Assembly: GCA_023247935.1 (NCBI GenBank)
Contig: JAHFFM010000123.1
Coordinates: 1 to 6,015, forward strand
Source of the DNA: Candidatus Omnitrophota bacterium
GTDB lineage: Bacteria > Omnitrophota > Gorgyraeia > 2-02-FULL-51-18
Length of the DNA stretch: 6,015 bases
Reading direction: 5' to 3'
Part shown: positions 1-5,937 of the stretch, piece after piece
Layout of the letters: every line of letters begins with the position of its first letter
Position numbering within the stretch: position 1 is the first letter of the stretch
Program-made: the position numbers and the translations under genes
Notes under the pieces: generated by a model
Database searches by the model: none
Told to the model about the DNA's origin: nothing
Seen by the model: only the letters and a program-made list of their open reading frames with translations

Positions 1-3
1 AAA

Positions 4-882
4 TTAAAGAGAATATTTTGTGCCTTCCTTGTCCGTGATACGCCGAAACGCCTCGATAAGAGAAAATGTTTTCTTGCCGGGCTTTCCGTCTCCAATGGTC
101 CTGTTGTCTATTTTCACCACCGGAACAATTTCGGCGGCCGTGCCGGTTAAAAAAACTTCTTCCGCTGTATAAAGATCATGACGCGTAAAAACTTCTTCTG
201 CCACTTGCAGTCCGGCCTCCCGAGCAAGATGCATCACCGTTTCGCGCGTGATTCCTTTTAAAATCCCGACATAAGGCGGAGGCGTAACCAAGCGGCCGCC
301 CTTTACGTAAAAAATATTTTCACCGGTGCATTCGGTGACATATCCTTGCGCGTTGAGCAAAAGCGCTTCATCCACTCCCGCGTTTGTGGCTTCAATTTTC
401 GCCAGAATGTTATTCAGGTAGTTAAGCGTCTTCAGCTGTGGATTAAGCGCTTCCGGATGATTTCGAATAGTCGGAACCGTCGCGATCTTCAGGCCTTTTT
501 CATAATAATCCTTGGGATAAAGCGCAATTTTATCCGCGATGATAAAAAGCGTAGCCTTTTTGCATTTTCTGGGATCCAAACCCAAGTCACCGGTGCCGCG
601 CGTAACCACAAGACGGATATATGCGTCTTTCAATGCGTTTGCCTTCAATGTTTCAATCACCGCTTTTTCGAGCTCATCTTTTTTTAAGGGAATCTCGAGC
701 ATCAGCGTATAAGCGGACTCATACAAACGGTCCAAATGTTCGCTCAATTTAAAAACAACGCCGTTGTACGCGCGAATCCCTTCAAACACACCGTCGCCAT
801 ACAAAAGACCATGGTCAAAAACGCTGACCGTCGCCTGTTCGCGATCCACCAGCTTGCCATCCAAATAAATTTTAAGACTCAT
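4..882 (-). CDS. ilvE: Branched-chain amino acid aminotransferase
   Basis: This 292-residue protein is a fold-type IV PLP enzyme that transaminates the 2-keto acids of Val, Leu and Ile with glutamate, in the cytoplasm. The family pattern is clear: an N-terminal IYLDGKLV, then FDHGLLYGDGVFEGIR (residues 22-37), the likely PLP-binding lysine K151 in LKTLNYLNN, TECTGENIF (183-191), GILKGITR (206-213) and TGTAAEI (247-253). YGDGVFEGIR favours a BCAT over D-amino-acid transaminase or aminodeoxychorismate lyase. The ATG at 880-882 is preferred because the family begins near MxLKIYLDG and an AGGAG lies 5 nt upstream. A second in-frame ATG at 934-936, with an even stronger Shine-Dalgarno, would add 18 residues that do not look like the family. 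It lies 66 nt downstream of lolD and is probably cotranscribed with it. The gene is complete, ending in TAA just inside the window. Confidence 0.93.
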   Translation of the reverse strand: MSLKIYLDGKLVDREQATVSVFDHGLLYGDGVFEGIRAYNGVVFKLSEHLDRLYESAYTLMLEIPLKKDELEKAVIETLKANALKDAYIRLVVTRGTGDLGLDPRKCKKATLFIIADKIALYPKDYYEKGLKIATVPTIRNHPEALNPQLKTLNYLNNILAKIEATNAGVDEALLLNAQGYVTECTGENIFYVKGGRLVTPPPYVGILKGITRETVMHLAREAGLQVAEEVFTRHDLYTAEEVFLTGTAAEIVPVVKIDNRTIGDGKPGKKTFSLIEAFRRITDKEGTKYSL

Positions 883-887
883 GACAA

Positions 888-892
888 CTCCT
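888..892 (-). promoter_or_regulatory. Ribosome binding site deciding the ilvE start
   Basis: AGGAG lies 5 nt upstream of the ATG at 880-882. It supports the short form of IlvE, whose first residues MSLKIYLDG match the family's usual N-terminus. Confidence 0.75.
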
Positions 893-898
893 ATGTTA

Positions 899-940
899 GA
901 GGATGGGGGTGGGGAACTTGCTTTTAAAATCCCCATCCTC
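899..940 (-). promoter_or_regulatory. Hairpin between lolD and ilvE
   Basis: A perfect 10-bp inverted repeat (899-908 with 931-940, GAGGATGGGG on the message strand) encloses a 22-nt loop. It begins just after the lolD stop and ends 7 nt before the ilvE AGGAG. No U-tract follows, so it is not a normal intrinsic terminator. On the message, the 5' arm contains the alternative in-frame ATG at 934-936, so folding could hide that start or set the ilvE level relative to lolD. An RNA-processing or stability role is equally possible. The function is inferred; only the repeat is seen. Confidence 0.5.
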
Positions 941-943
941 ACC

Positions 944-950
944 CCTCCTT
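944..950 (-). promoter_or_regulatory. Strong Shine-Dalgarno overlapping the lolD stop
   Basis: AAGGAGG overlaps the lolD stop codon by two bases and lies 7 nt upstream of an ATG (934-936). That ATG is in frame with ilvE and would give an 18-residue extension beginning MGILKASSPPP. The spacing is near ideal. It may be a real alternative start, or part of a translational-coupling arrangement feeding the downstream ilvE start. Confidence 0.45.
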
Positions 951-1623
951 AAGATTGCACCGGCATCCGCCACGTGCGCGTCGCCATTTTAGCGACGTCC
1001 GTATCATGCGTGACGATAATCACCGTTTTGTTTTCCTGAGCGGACAAATTTTTAATAAGCCCCGTCACTTCACTCGCCGTTTCCGGGTCCAAATTTCCCG
1101 TAGGCTCATCACAAAATAAAATTGACGGTTCGTTCATCAAAGCTCTGGCCAAAGCCACTCGCTGCTGCTCGCCACCCGACAATTCACCCGGATAATGCGT
1201 CAATCGGCCGGACATCCCAACGCGGTCCAGCAGAAATTTAGCCCGCTCTTCTTTCCCGGCTAAATCTTTTTTAGCCATTCTTGCCGGCAACATCACGTTT
1301 TCGAGCGCCGTAAATTCAGGCAGCAAGTGATAAAACTGAAAAACAAAGCCAATGCGTTCATTTCGGATCAATGCCTTTTCCTTTTCGGAAAGGCGACCCA
1401 ATTCCCGGCCTTCTAAATGAACGCTGCCTTCACTGGCTTTGTCCAAACCGGACAAAATATTCAACAAAGTCGTCTTACCGCAGCCAGACGGTCCAACCAC
1501 CGCAACCATTTCGCCCTTTTTTACCGTAAGCGATATGTTCTTCATCACTTGCAACATTCGGTCGCCATCCCAGTATACCTTGCCTAAGCCAGCCGCTTCA
1601 ATAACAACTTGAGGGTTACTCAT
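949..1623 (-). CDS. lolD: Lipoprotein-releasing ABC transporter ATP-binding subunit LolD
   Basis: This 224-residue cytoplasmic ATPase powers the Lol complex, which extracts mature lipoproteins from the inner membrane for delivery to the outer membrane. Every ABC motif is present: Walker A GPSGCGKT (residues 44-51), Q-loop Q96 in FVFQFYHLLPEF, signature LSGGEQQRVALARAL (148-162), Walker B ILFCDEP (168-174) and H-loop H206 in VTHD. QFYHLLPEFTALENV followed by CDEPTGNLD is typical of the LolD/MacB/FtsE group, and the length fits LolD. The adjoining LolC-type permease makes LolD the best choice over MacB or FtsE. The ATG at 1621-1623 overlaps the end of lolC by 8 nt, with an AAAGG inside lolC about 9 nt upstream, so translation is probably coupled. 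Confidence 0.92.
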   Translation of the reverse strand: MSNPQVVIEAAGLGKVYWDGDRMLQVMKNISLTVKKGEMVAVVGPSGCGKTTLLNILSGLDKASEGSVHLEGRELGRLSEKEKALIRNERIGFVFQFYHLLPEFTALENVMLPARMAKKDLAGKEERAKFLLDRVGMSGRLTHYPGELSGGEQQRVALARALMNEPSILFCDEPTGNLDPETASEVTGLIKNLSAQENKTVIIVTHDTDVAKMATRTWRMPVQS

Positions 1624-2797
1624 ACCGCAGCGCCTTTACCGGGTCCAGCCTGCCTGCCATCCAGGCCGGATAAAGCGCGGACAAAAAACTCAAAAAAGTC
1701 GCCAAAGCCACTACGGAGAGAGAATCATAGAAATTCATCTGCACCGGCAAGCGGTCCACGTAATAAATCTCCTTGGGAAGCTCAAGCCATGAAAATTTTT
1801 CAAGGCCGTAGCAAATCGCACTTCCCACCACCAGCCCGGCCATCGCCCCTGTCAAACCCAGCACGAGTCCATCCAAAGCAAAAATTTTCATCAAGTCGGG
1901 CGCGGTAGCACCCAAAGCTTTCAACACCCCCATATCCTTTGTTTTGTCCATTACCAAAATGGTGAGACTGCCCGCGATATTCAAGCAAGCCACAAGAATG
2001 ATTAAGGTTAAAATCAAAAACATCGCGAATTTTTCCAGCTTAAGCGCGGAAAAAAAAGTTTTATTCAAGTCCATCCAGCTTTGGACATAAAAAGGATATC
2101 CCAGCTCCCGCTGCAGTGTCACTTTGCCGCGGTTAGCATGATCCGCGCTTTCCCAGGCCACGGATAAACCGCTCACGGCATTTTGCATTTGAAAAAGATT
2201 TTGCGCGTTTTTTAAATTTAAAAAAACAATGTTCGCGTCAAATTCATACATCCCGGAAGAAAAAATTCCTTCCACAAAAAATGGCAGGGGTTTTTTGGTG
2301 TTTTGAGTGGCGAGTAAAATTTTAGAACCCACGGTGAGTCGCGCGCGCTTGGCAAGCTCGGAACCGATGACGATTCCATCTTCTTTTTCGGAAAGCGTTC
2401 CCTGGGTTAAATATTGAAAAAAGCGCGTGACAGATTTTTCAGAGCGCGTGTCCACGCCACGTACCAGCACGCCTGCCCCCCATTCGCCGCTTTGAAAAAG
2501 CGCTTGGCCTTCGATAAATGGAGAGATGCCTCGAACGCCAGGGATGCCGGAAAGTTTTTTGGCCGTATCTTCATATTCCAAAAATGGTTCTTCTTTTTCA
2601 ACCACCAGATGCGCGCGCATGCCGATAATGCGCGAGCGCAAGTCCTGGTCAAACCCGTTCATCACCGCCAAAACCACGATAAGCGCAGCCACGCCCACCA
2701 AAATACCGAGCGCAGAAATCGTGCTGACCACGCCGACAAAAGGGTGTTTTCGTCTCGACCACAAATAACGGCGAGCGACGTACCAGGAAAAATTCAT
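1616..2797 (-). CDS. lolC: Lipoprotein-releasing permease, LolC/LolE (LolF-like) family
   Basis: This 393-residue inner-membrane protein is the permease partner of LolD. It has the MacB/FtsX-type layout. A short cytoplasmic N-terminus (SWYVARRYLWSRRKHPF) leads into TM1 (about 21-47). A large periplasmic domain (about 48-255) starts with MNGFDQDLRSRI, and three more membrane segments follow (about 258-283, 306-333 and 357-379). The cytoplasmic segment DKTKDMGVLKALGA (284-297) after TM2 matches the region that couples to the ATPase. The C-terminus LYPAWMAGRLDPVKALRYE is characteristic of the family. Only one permease gene lies here, so the complex may be a homodimer, as proposed for LolF-type systems, unlike the LolC/LolE pair of enterobacteria; a second permease elsewhere cannot be excluded. 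Its ATG shares 4 nt with the lysS stop (ATGA). Confidence 0.9.
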   Translation of the reverse strand: MNFSWYVARRYLWSRRKHPFVGVVSTISALGILVGVAALIVVLAVMNGFDQDLRSRIIGMRAHLVVEKEEPFLEYEDTAKKLSGIPGVRGISPFIEGQALFQSGEWGAGVLVRGVDTRSEKSVTRFFQYLTQGTLSEKEDGIVIGSELAKRARLTVGSKILLATQNTKKPLPFFVEGIFSSGMYEFDANIVFLNLKNAQNLFQMQNAVSGLSVAWESADHANRGKVTLQRELGYPFYVQSWMDLNKTFFSALKLEKFAMFLILTLIILVACLNIAGSLTILVMDKTKDMGVLKALGATAPDLMKIFALDGLVLGLTGAMAGLVVGSAICYGLEKFSWLELPKEIYYVDRLPVQMNFYDSLSVVALATFLSFLSALYPAWMAGRLDPVKALRYE

Positions 2798-4293
2798 CTC
2801 ATTTGAGGGAACAAAATCACTTCACGGATGGAAGGTTGATGGGTCAAAATCATCACAAGCCGGTCGATGCCTATACCAAGACCACCCGCCGGGGGCATGC
2901 CATGCTCAAGCGCATGAATATAATCTTCATCAAGAGATCCCTTTTCTCCGGTGCGGCCTTTTTCTTCCAATTCCTCCAAAAACCGCTGTTTCTGAATCAA
3001 AGGATCGTTCTGCTCGGAATAACCATTCGCCACTTCCATGCCGCCGATATAAAGTTCAAATCGGTCGCTGATTAAAGGGTTGGATTTGTTGTTTCGGGCA
3101 AGCGGTGATAATTCCGCGAAATAATCCGTCACGAAAACCGGACGGCCTGTTTTTCCGCCAGAGTCGGACCCGCCTTCGGCAGGGGACATCATTTTTGGAT
3201 CTAAAAGTTCGCCCACAATATTGATCACTTGCGTGCGCGAAATATCCTTGCCGTCCTTGGACGCCACATCTACGCCCTTCTTTTTTAATTTTTGAATCCA
3301 AACAGAAGTTTCGTCTTCAGGACTGATATCAAAATTCTTTTTCATGATGTCCTTAAAAGAAACGCGTTCAAAACTTCTCAAATCCAAAACCGAATGCGCA
3401 CCTTCCGGAGTTTCAAACTTAACCTCAAGCGTCCCATAAATAGAAAGTGCGGTTTTCTGAATCATTTTTTCGCAAAGATCCATGACATCATTGACGTCAT
3501 GATAAGCCGTGTAAACTTCAATCATGGTGAATTCAGGATTATGTCTTGTGGAAATACCTTCGTTCCGGAAACTTTTGTTGATTTCATACACGCGGTCAAA
3601 ACCACCCACCAAAAGCCGCTTCAAATACAACTCCGGCGCCACACGCAAAAAAAGATCCAGATCCAAAGCTTCATGATGCGTTTTAAAAGGCTTGCCTGCC
3701 GCGCCGCCCGGAATCGAATGCATCATCGGTGTTTCCACCTCAAGATAACCTTTATCGTCCAGGAAATGCCGGATCTCGCGGATCACAAGCGAGCGTGTTT
3801 TAAAAATTTGTTTGCTGGTGTCGTTGGCGATGAGGTCGAGATAGCGCTGCCGGTAGCGGATTTCCACGTCTTTCAAGCCATGCCATTTTTCCGGCATGGG
3901 ACGAAGGCTTTTGGACAAAAGCTCGAATGACTCCACATGAATACTGATTTCACCGGTTTTGGTTTTAAACAACCATCCGTTCACCCCAACGATATCCCCG
4001 AGGTCCAGGCAATCAAAAAGTTTATTTTGATCCTCGGACATTTCATTGCGCTTGAAATAAACCTGAATGCGGCCGCTCTCGTCTTTCAAATCCCCAAAAA
4101 CCGATTTACCCATAAAGCGCAGCGCCGTCAAACGGCCTGCGCTTTGAACTTTTCGTTTCTCTTCATAATGCTCATGAAAAGAAGCAATGAAATCGGTTTT
4201 TAGAAATCTCCCCCCAAAGGGGTCAATTCCCATCGCCTTCACGGCTTCGAGTTTTTTGTATCGTTCCTTGATCAAATCGCTCGTCTCTGGCAT
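2794..4293 (-). CDS. lysS: Lysyl-tRNA synthetase, class II
   Basis: This 499-residue cytoplasmic enzyme attaches lysine to tRNA-Lys. The N-terminal anticodon-binding OB fold spans about residues 50-130 (SAGRLTALRFMGKSVFGDL, then GDIVGVNGWLFKTKTGEISI). The catalytic domain follows, with the motif 1 region around FLDDKGYLEVETPM (177-190), motif 2 FRNEGISTRHNPEFTMIE (242-259) and motif 3 GLGIGIDRLVMIL (471-483). The C-terminus REVILFPQMR is typical. GGMEVANGYSEQNDP (417-431) matches the conserved pocket of class II LysRS. A Gly/Ser-rich stretch at residues 371-384, just before VFVTDYFAELSPLA, looks inserted compared with the usual spacing. The start ATG (4291-4293) has AAAGGA 5 nt upstream. The stop overlaps the lolC start by 4 nt, so lysS heads the lysS-lolC-lolD transcript. 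Confidence 0.96.
   Translation of the reverse strand: MPETSDLIKERYKKLEAVKAMGIDPFGGRFLKTDFIASFHEHYEEKRKVQSAGRLTALRFMGKSVFGDLKDESGRIQVYFKRNEMSEDQNKLFDCLDLGDIVGVNGWLFKTKTGEISIHVESFELLSKSLRPMPEKWHGLKDVEIRYRQRYLDLIANDTSKQIFKTRSLVIREIRHFLDDKGYLEVETPMMHSIPGGAAGKPFKTHHEALDLDLFLRVAPELYLKRLLVGGFDRVYEINKSFRNEGISTRHNPEFTMIEVYTAYHDVNDVMDLCEKMIQKTALSIYGTLEVKFETPEGAHSVLDLRSFERVSFKDIMKKNFDISPEDETSVWIQKLKKKGVDVASKDGKDISRTQVINIVGELLDPKMMSPAEGGSDSGGKTGRPVFVTDYFAELSPLARNNKSNPLISDRFELYIGGMEVANGYSEQNDPLIQKQRFLEELEEKGRTGEKGSLDEDYIHALEHGMPPAGGLGIGIDRLVMILTHQPSIREVILFPQMR
3142..3183 (-). repeat. Possible in-frame palindromic insert within lysS
   Basis: These bases encode residues 371-384 (PAEGGSDSGGKTGR), which separate DPKMM from VFVTDYFAELSPLA; in most bacterial LysRS those segments nearly touch. 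The DNA is GC-rich. Its upstream end, extending a few bases past 3183, can fold: on the message CCTGCC pairs with GGCGGG across a 3-nt loop, with GTC/GAC outside. This could be a small repeat inserted in frame, or simply a lineage-specific loop. Confidence 0.35.
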
Positions 4294-4298
4294 GTTTT

Positions 4299-4304
4299 TC
4301 CTTT
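4299..4304 (-). promoter_or_regulatory. lysS ribosome binding site
   Basis: AAAGGA lies 5 nt upstream of the lysS ATG at 4291-4293, in an A/T-rich, apparently unstructured leader. Confidence 0.7.
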
Positions 4305-4320
4305 GATAAAATTAAGAGGG

Positions 4321-4350
4321 ATTATACCAGCCGCGGGATACCGGCCACAA
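4321..4350 (-). promoter_or_regulatory. Promoter of the lysS-lolC-lolD operon
   Basis: On the minus strand there is a perfect TATAAT at 4321-4326 preceded by TGG, an extended -10. An 18-bp spacer separates it from TTGTGG at 4345-4350, a partial -35. Transcription would start near 4313-4315, giving a leader of about 20 nt before the lysS ATG. It looks like a sigma-70-type housekeeping promoter, with no obvious operator. Confidence 0.65.
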
Positions 4351-4361
4351 GAACGTTAGCG

Positions 4362-4388
4362 CAGGGCTTCGCCTGGAGCGAACCCTTG
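4362..4388 (-). terminator. Weak hairpin downstream of the ATPase pseudogene
   Basis: An 11-bp imperfect stem (4362-4372 with 4378-4388) has a 5-nt loop, one G-T wobble and one mismatch. It begins 9 nt after the ATPase stop and ends just before the lysS promoter. No U-run follows on the minus strand, so termination would be inefficient or factor-dependent. The position suits a gene boundary; the call is tentative. Confidence 0.3.
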
Positions 4389-5393
4389 CTTTATCCTTTA
4401 TCGGCTTTTTATCAACGCTAGACAATGATGGATATTTGTTGAAAGAGCGTTCATGCCGGAAAAGGTTTTTTTGCTTTGGCTGACCAAAATACGCTTGTCC
4501 GCGCGAATCAAATCGGCCGCGACGGTAAGTTTCTGCATGTCCTGGGAAGCGGGAAAGCCTGTCAGTTTAATTTCAAAAGCCCAGCGCCCCTTTGAAAAAT
4601 CAAGCACAAGATCAATCTCGTGTCCGTCGCTTGTTCTGAAAAAAAAGGCTTCAAACACTTCTCCTCGGGCGCGCAAAGTCGACAAAATTTGATTGATGAC
4701 CCAGCCCTCCCAGCTGGCGCCCACCCACGGTTGATCCAAAAGATGCCTGAGAGACTGAATTCCCATCAAAGAATGCAAAAGTCCACTGTCTCTCCAGTAA
4801 ACTTTTGGGCTTTTGACAAGACGTTTTTGAGTGTTGGCATGAAAGGGCTTAAGAATCAGAACAAGGTACGCGTTTTCAAGGTAATCCAAATAATGATTCA
4901 CCGTGTGGTAGCTGATTCCAAGGCTGGCGGCAATGCCTGAAGCATTCCAAATCTGTCCGTGGGACGCGGCCAGCATTTTAAACAGCCGCAATGTCAATTG
5001 AGGCCTGGCTGACAAGCCCCATGACGGCAAATCGCGCTGAGCCAAAAGCGCCAGGTAATCGTTCTGCCAGCGCGGGTAATGATTTTTTCTTAATATTCCC
5101 CCATCCGGAAATCCGCCGCGGAGCCATGCTTCACGAAAACTGGCACCGTGTTTTAATTCAGTCAAAAGAATCGGGCTCAATTCGCAAATCGCCAGCCTCC
5201 CAGCCAAAGACTCCGAAACGTTTTTCATGAGCGCGGGAGAGACAGAGCCCAGAAGCAGAAAACGGCCCCGCCGCTTTCTCCTGGCATCAATGGCGCCACG
5301 GATACGGGGAAAAATGCTTGGCATCACCTGCGCCTCATCAAGAGCAATTAAGGTATCGGACTGGATAATCCGCTCCCAGTCCAAATCCAATCT

Positions 5394-5426
5394 TACTGAG
5401 GTTTCATTAATTAATGGGCACATTGG
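5394..5426 (+). repeat. Left terminal inverted repeat plus TA target
   Basis: These 33 bases are the exact reverse complement of 5633-5665. The outer TA (5394-5395) is the target dinucleotide, leaving 31 bp as the terminal repeat proper. Within it is a 12-bp palindrome, CATTAATTAATG (5405-5416), which could be a transposase-binding core. The repeat also supplies the ATG and first ten residues (MCPLINETSV) of the downstream open frame. Confidence 0.93.
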
Positions 5427-5525
5427 CTGAGCCGATTTTTGAGCGAGACAAGAAGCGAGTAGGAGGCATAGTTTTAACTATGCCGACGATCGAGCGACGG
5501 GGTCGCAGCCGAAAATCGGCCAGCC
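5425..5525 (+). repeat. Long imperfect palindrome 1 inside the element
   Basis: The arms pair as GGCTG/CAGCC at the base (5425-5429, 5521-5525), then GCCGATTTT/AAAATCGGC (5431-5439, 5512-5520), and at the tip CATAGT-TTTA-ACTATG (5467-5482), extended by GG/CC. The middle is only partly complementary. The tip follows the pattern CRTAGTKKTAACTAYG shared with palindrome 2. Confidence 0.8.
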
Positions 5526-5532
5526 CCAAAGG

Positions 5533-5634
5533 GGAAGCCCGGATAGATGCCATCTGCGGCGTTGCTCCTCCTCGACGTAGTTACCACTACGCCTTCGTCG
5601 TCGCGCCTTGCATCTGGCATCTATCCGGGCTTCC
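5533..5634 (-). repeat. Long palindrome 2 inside the element, inverted relative to palindrome 1
   Basis: The outer stem is a perfect 20 bp (5533-5552 with 5615-5634) that runs 2 nt into the right terminal repeat. The tip is CGTAGT-TACC-ACTACG (5576-5591). Read on the minus strand the tip is CGTAGTGGTAACTACG, matching palindrome 1 on the plus strand, so the two are related copies facing each other. Confidence 0.82.
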
Positions 5635-5665
5635 AATGTGCCCATTAATTAATGAAACCTCAGTA
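5633..5665 (-). repeat. Right terminal inverted repeat plus TA target
   Basis: This is the perfect partner of 5394-5426. The outer TA is at 5664-5665, and the 12-bp palindrome CATTAATTAATG recurs at 5643-5654. In the ATPase frame the repeat brings a TAA shortly after the join, so it would stop translation even without the upstream TAG. Confidence 0.93.
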
Positions 5666-5823
5666 GCTGCTCCCCGGACTACTCAAGGTCGTAATACACA
5701 GGGGTTATTTTTTTGGCAAGAGTGGTTTTTCCGGACTGGCGCGGACCAAGCAAAGCGACCGCGGGAGAAACCCGGAGCCTGTTTTGAACCCATGGGGATA
5801 TCAATCGTTCCAGCATACCTTGT

Positions 5824-5852
5824 ATTATAGAAATTAATTTCTATTTTGTAAG
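5824..5852 (-). promoter_or_regulatory. Promoter of the ATPase gene
   Basis: The minus strand has TATAAT (5824-5829), a 17-bp spacer and CTTACA (5847-5852; 4 of 6 matches to the -35 consensus). Transcription would begin about 6-8 nt past the -10, at or next to the ATG at 5814-5816, so the message would be almost leaderless. The only Shine-Dalgarno-like bases, AAGG, are 1 nt from the ATG, too close to work normally. Confidence 0.6.
5827..5844. promoter_or_regulatory. 18-bp perfect palindrome, possible operator
   Basis: ATAGAAATTAATTTCTAT is its own reverse complement. It covers part of the -10 box and most of the spacer, a position where a bound dimeric repressor would block RNA polymerase. 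No regulator gene is in the window, and A/T-rich DNA produces some palindromes by chance. Confidence 0.4.
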
Positions 5853-5937
5853 AATAAAATTAAACCCCCGGCCCTCGGCTTGTTTATCGTCCTGCCTAAA
5901 AATAACAAGCCAAACGGGTGGCGCATGAAATCTATCT

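Larger units (their letters stand above)
5396..5663. mobile_element. 268-bp MITE-like element flanked by a TA duplication
   Basis: The element has 31-bp perfect terminal inverted repeats (5396-5426 and 5633-5663), TA directly outside each end, no convincing open frame, and two long palindromes inside. It sits in the ATPase gene. Removing it with one TA restores the frame exactly (GAG CAG CTA AGA TTG GAT, EQLRLD). Perfect terminal repeats, TA duplication and lack of coding are the hallmarks of non-autonomous Tc1/mariner- or IS630-type elements, so a transposase elsewhere in the genome would have moved it. The identity of the two ends suggests the insertion is fairly recent. The family assignment is inference from the TA target and was not matched to a known element. 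Confidence 0.87.
4398..5816 (-). pseudogene. Disrupted AAA ATPase with DUF4143 domain
   Basis: The gene begins at the ATG at 5814-5816 (MLERLISPWVQNRLRV) and has Walker A GPRQSGKTT, then VYYDLE. It is then broken twice: a TAG codon at 5679-5681, and a 268-bp element at 5396-5663. Beyond the element the frame continues with RLDLDWERII, Walker B TLIALDEAQ, FLLLGSVSPALMK...ESLAGR, a winged-helix-like segment (ASGIAASLGISYHTVNHYLDYLE), KVYWRDSGLLHSL, GASWEGWVINQIL, and a C-terminal PD-(D/E)XK-like pattern, HEIDLVLD then FEIKL. Deleting the element and one TA leaves 1149 nt, or 382 codons plus stop, the usual size for AAA_14/DUF4143 proteins. The family's role is poorly known; members are often single, mobile accessory genes. 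A 341-residue open frame from the ATG at 5421-5423 remains but lacks Walker A and any visible ribosome site, so an active ATPase is unlikely. Confidence 0.88.

Noticed and set aside
883..942. GTG at 940-942 as the ilvE start, giving a 20-residue extension
   Set aside because: It touches the upstream Shine-Dalgarno with no spacing. The ATG at 934-936 or, better, the one at 880-882 fits.
3292..3930. 212-codon open frame on the plus strand inside lysS
   Set aside because: It lies wholly antisense to conserved LysRS motifs, its translation is basic and Phe/His-rich with no recognisable family, and it has no ribosome site.
5396..5663. CRISPR repeat or structured RNA gene
   Set aside because: There are only two inverted palindromes and no regularly spaced direct repeats. 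The TA duplication and restored host frame explain it as a transposed element.
5414..5830. 138-codon plus-strand frame across the element and the ATPase 5' end
   Set aside because: It begins in the terminal repeat and reads through both palindromes and then antisense to the Walker A region. The composition is not protein-like, so it is taken as chance.
5877..5911. 8-bp inverted repeat GGCTTGTT/AACAAGCC as a terminator
   Set aside because: The loop is 19 nt, the stem is short and no T-run follows on either strand, so chance is likely.
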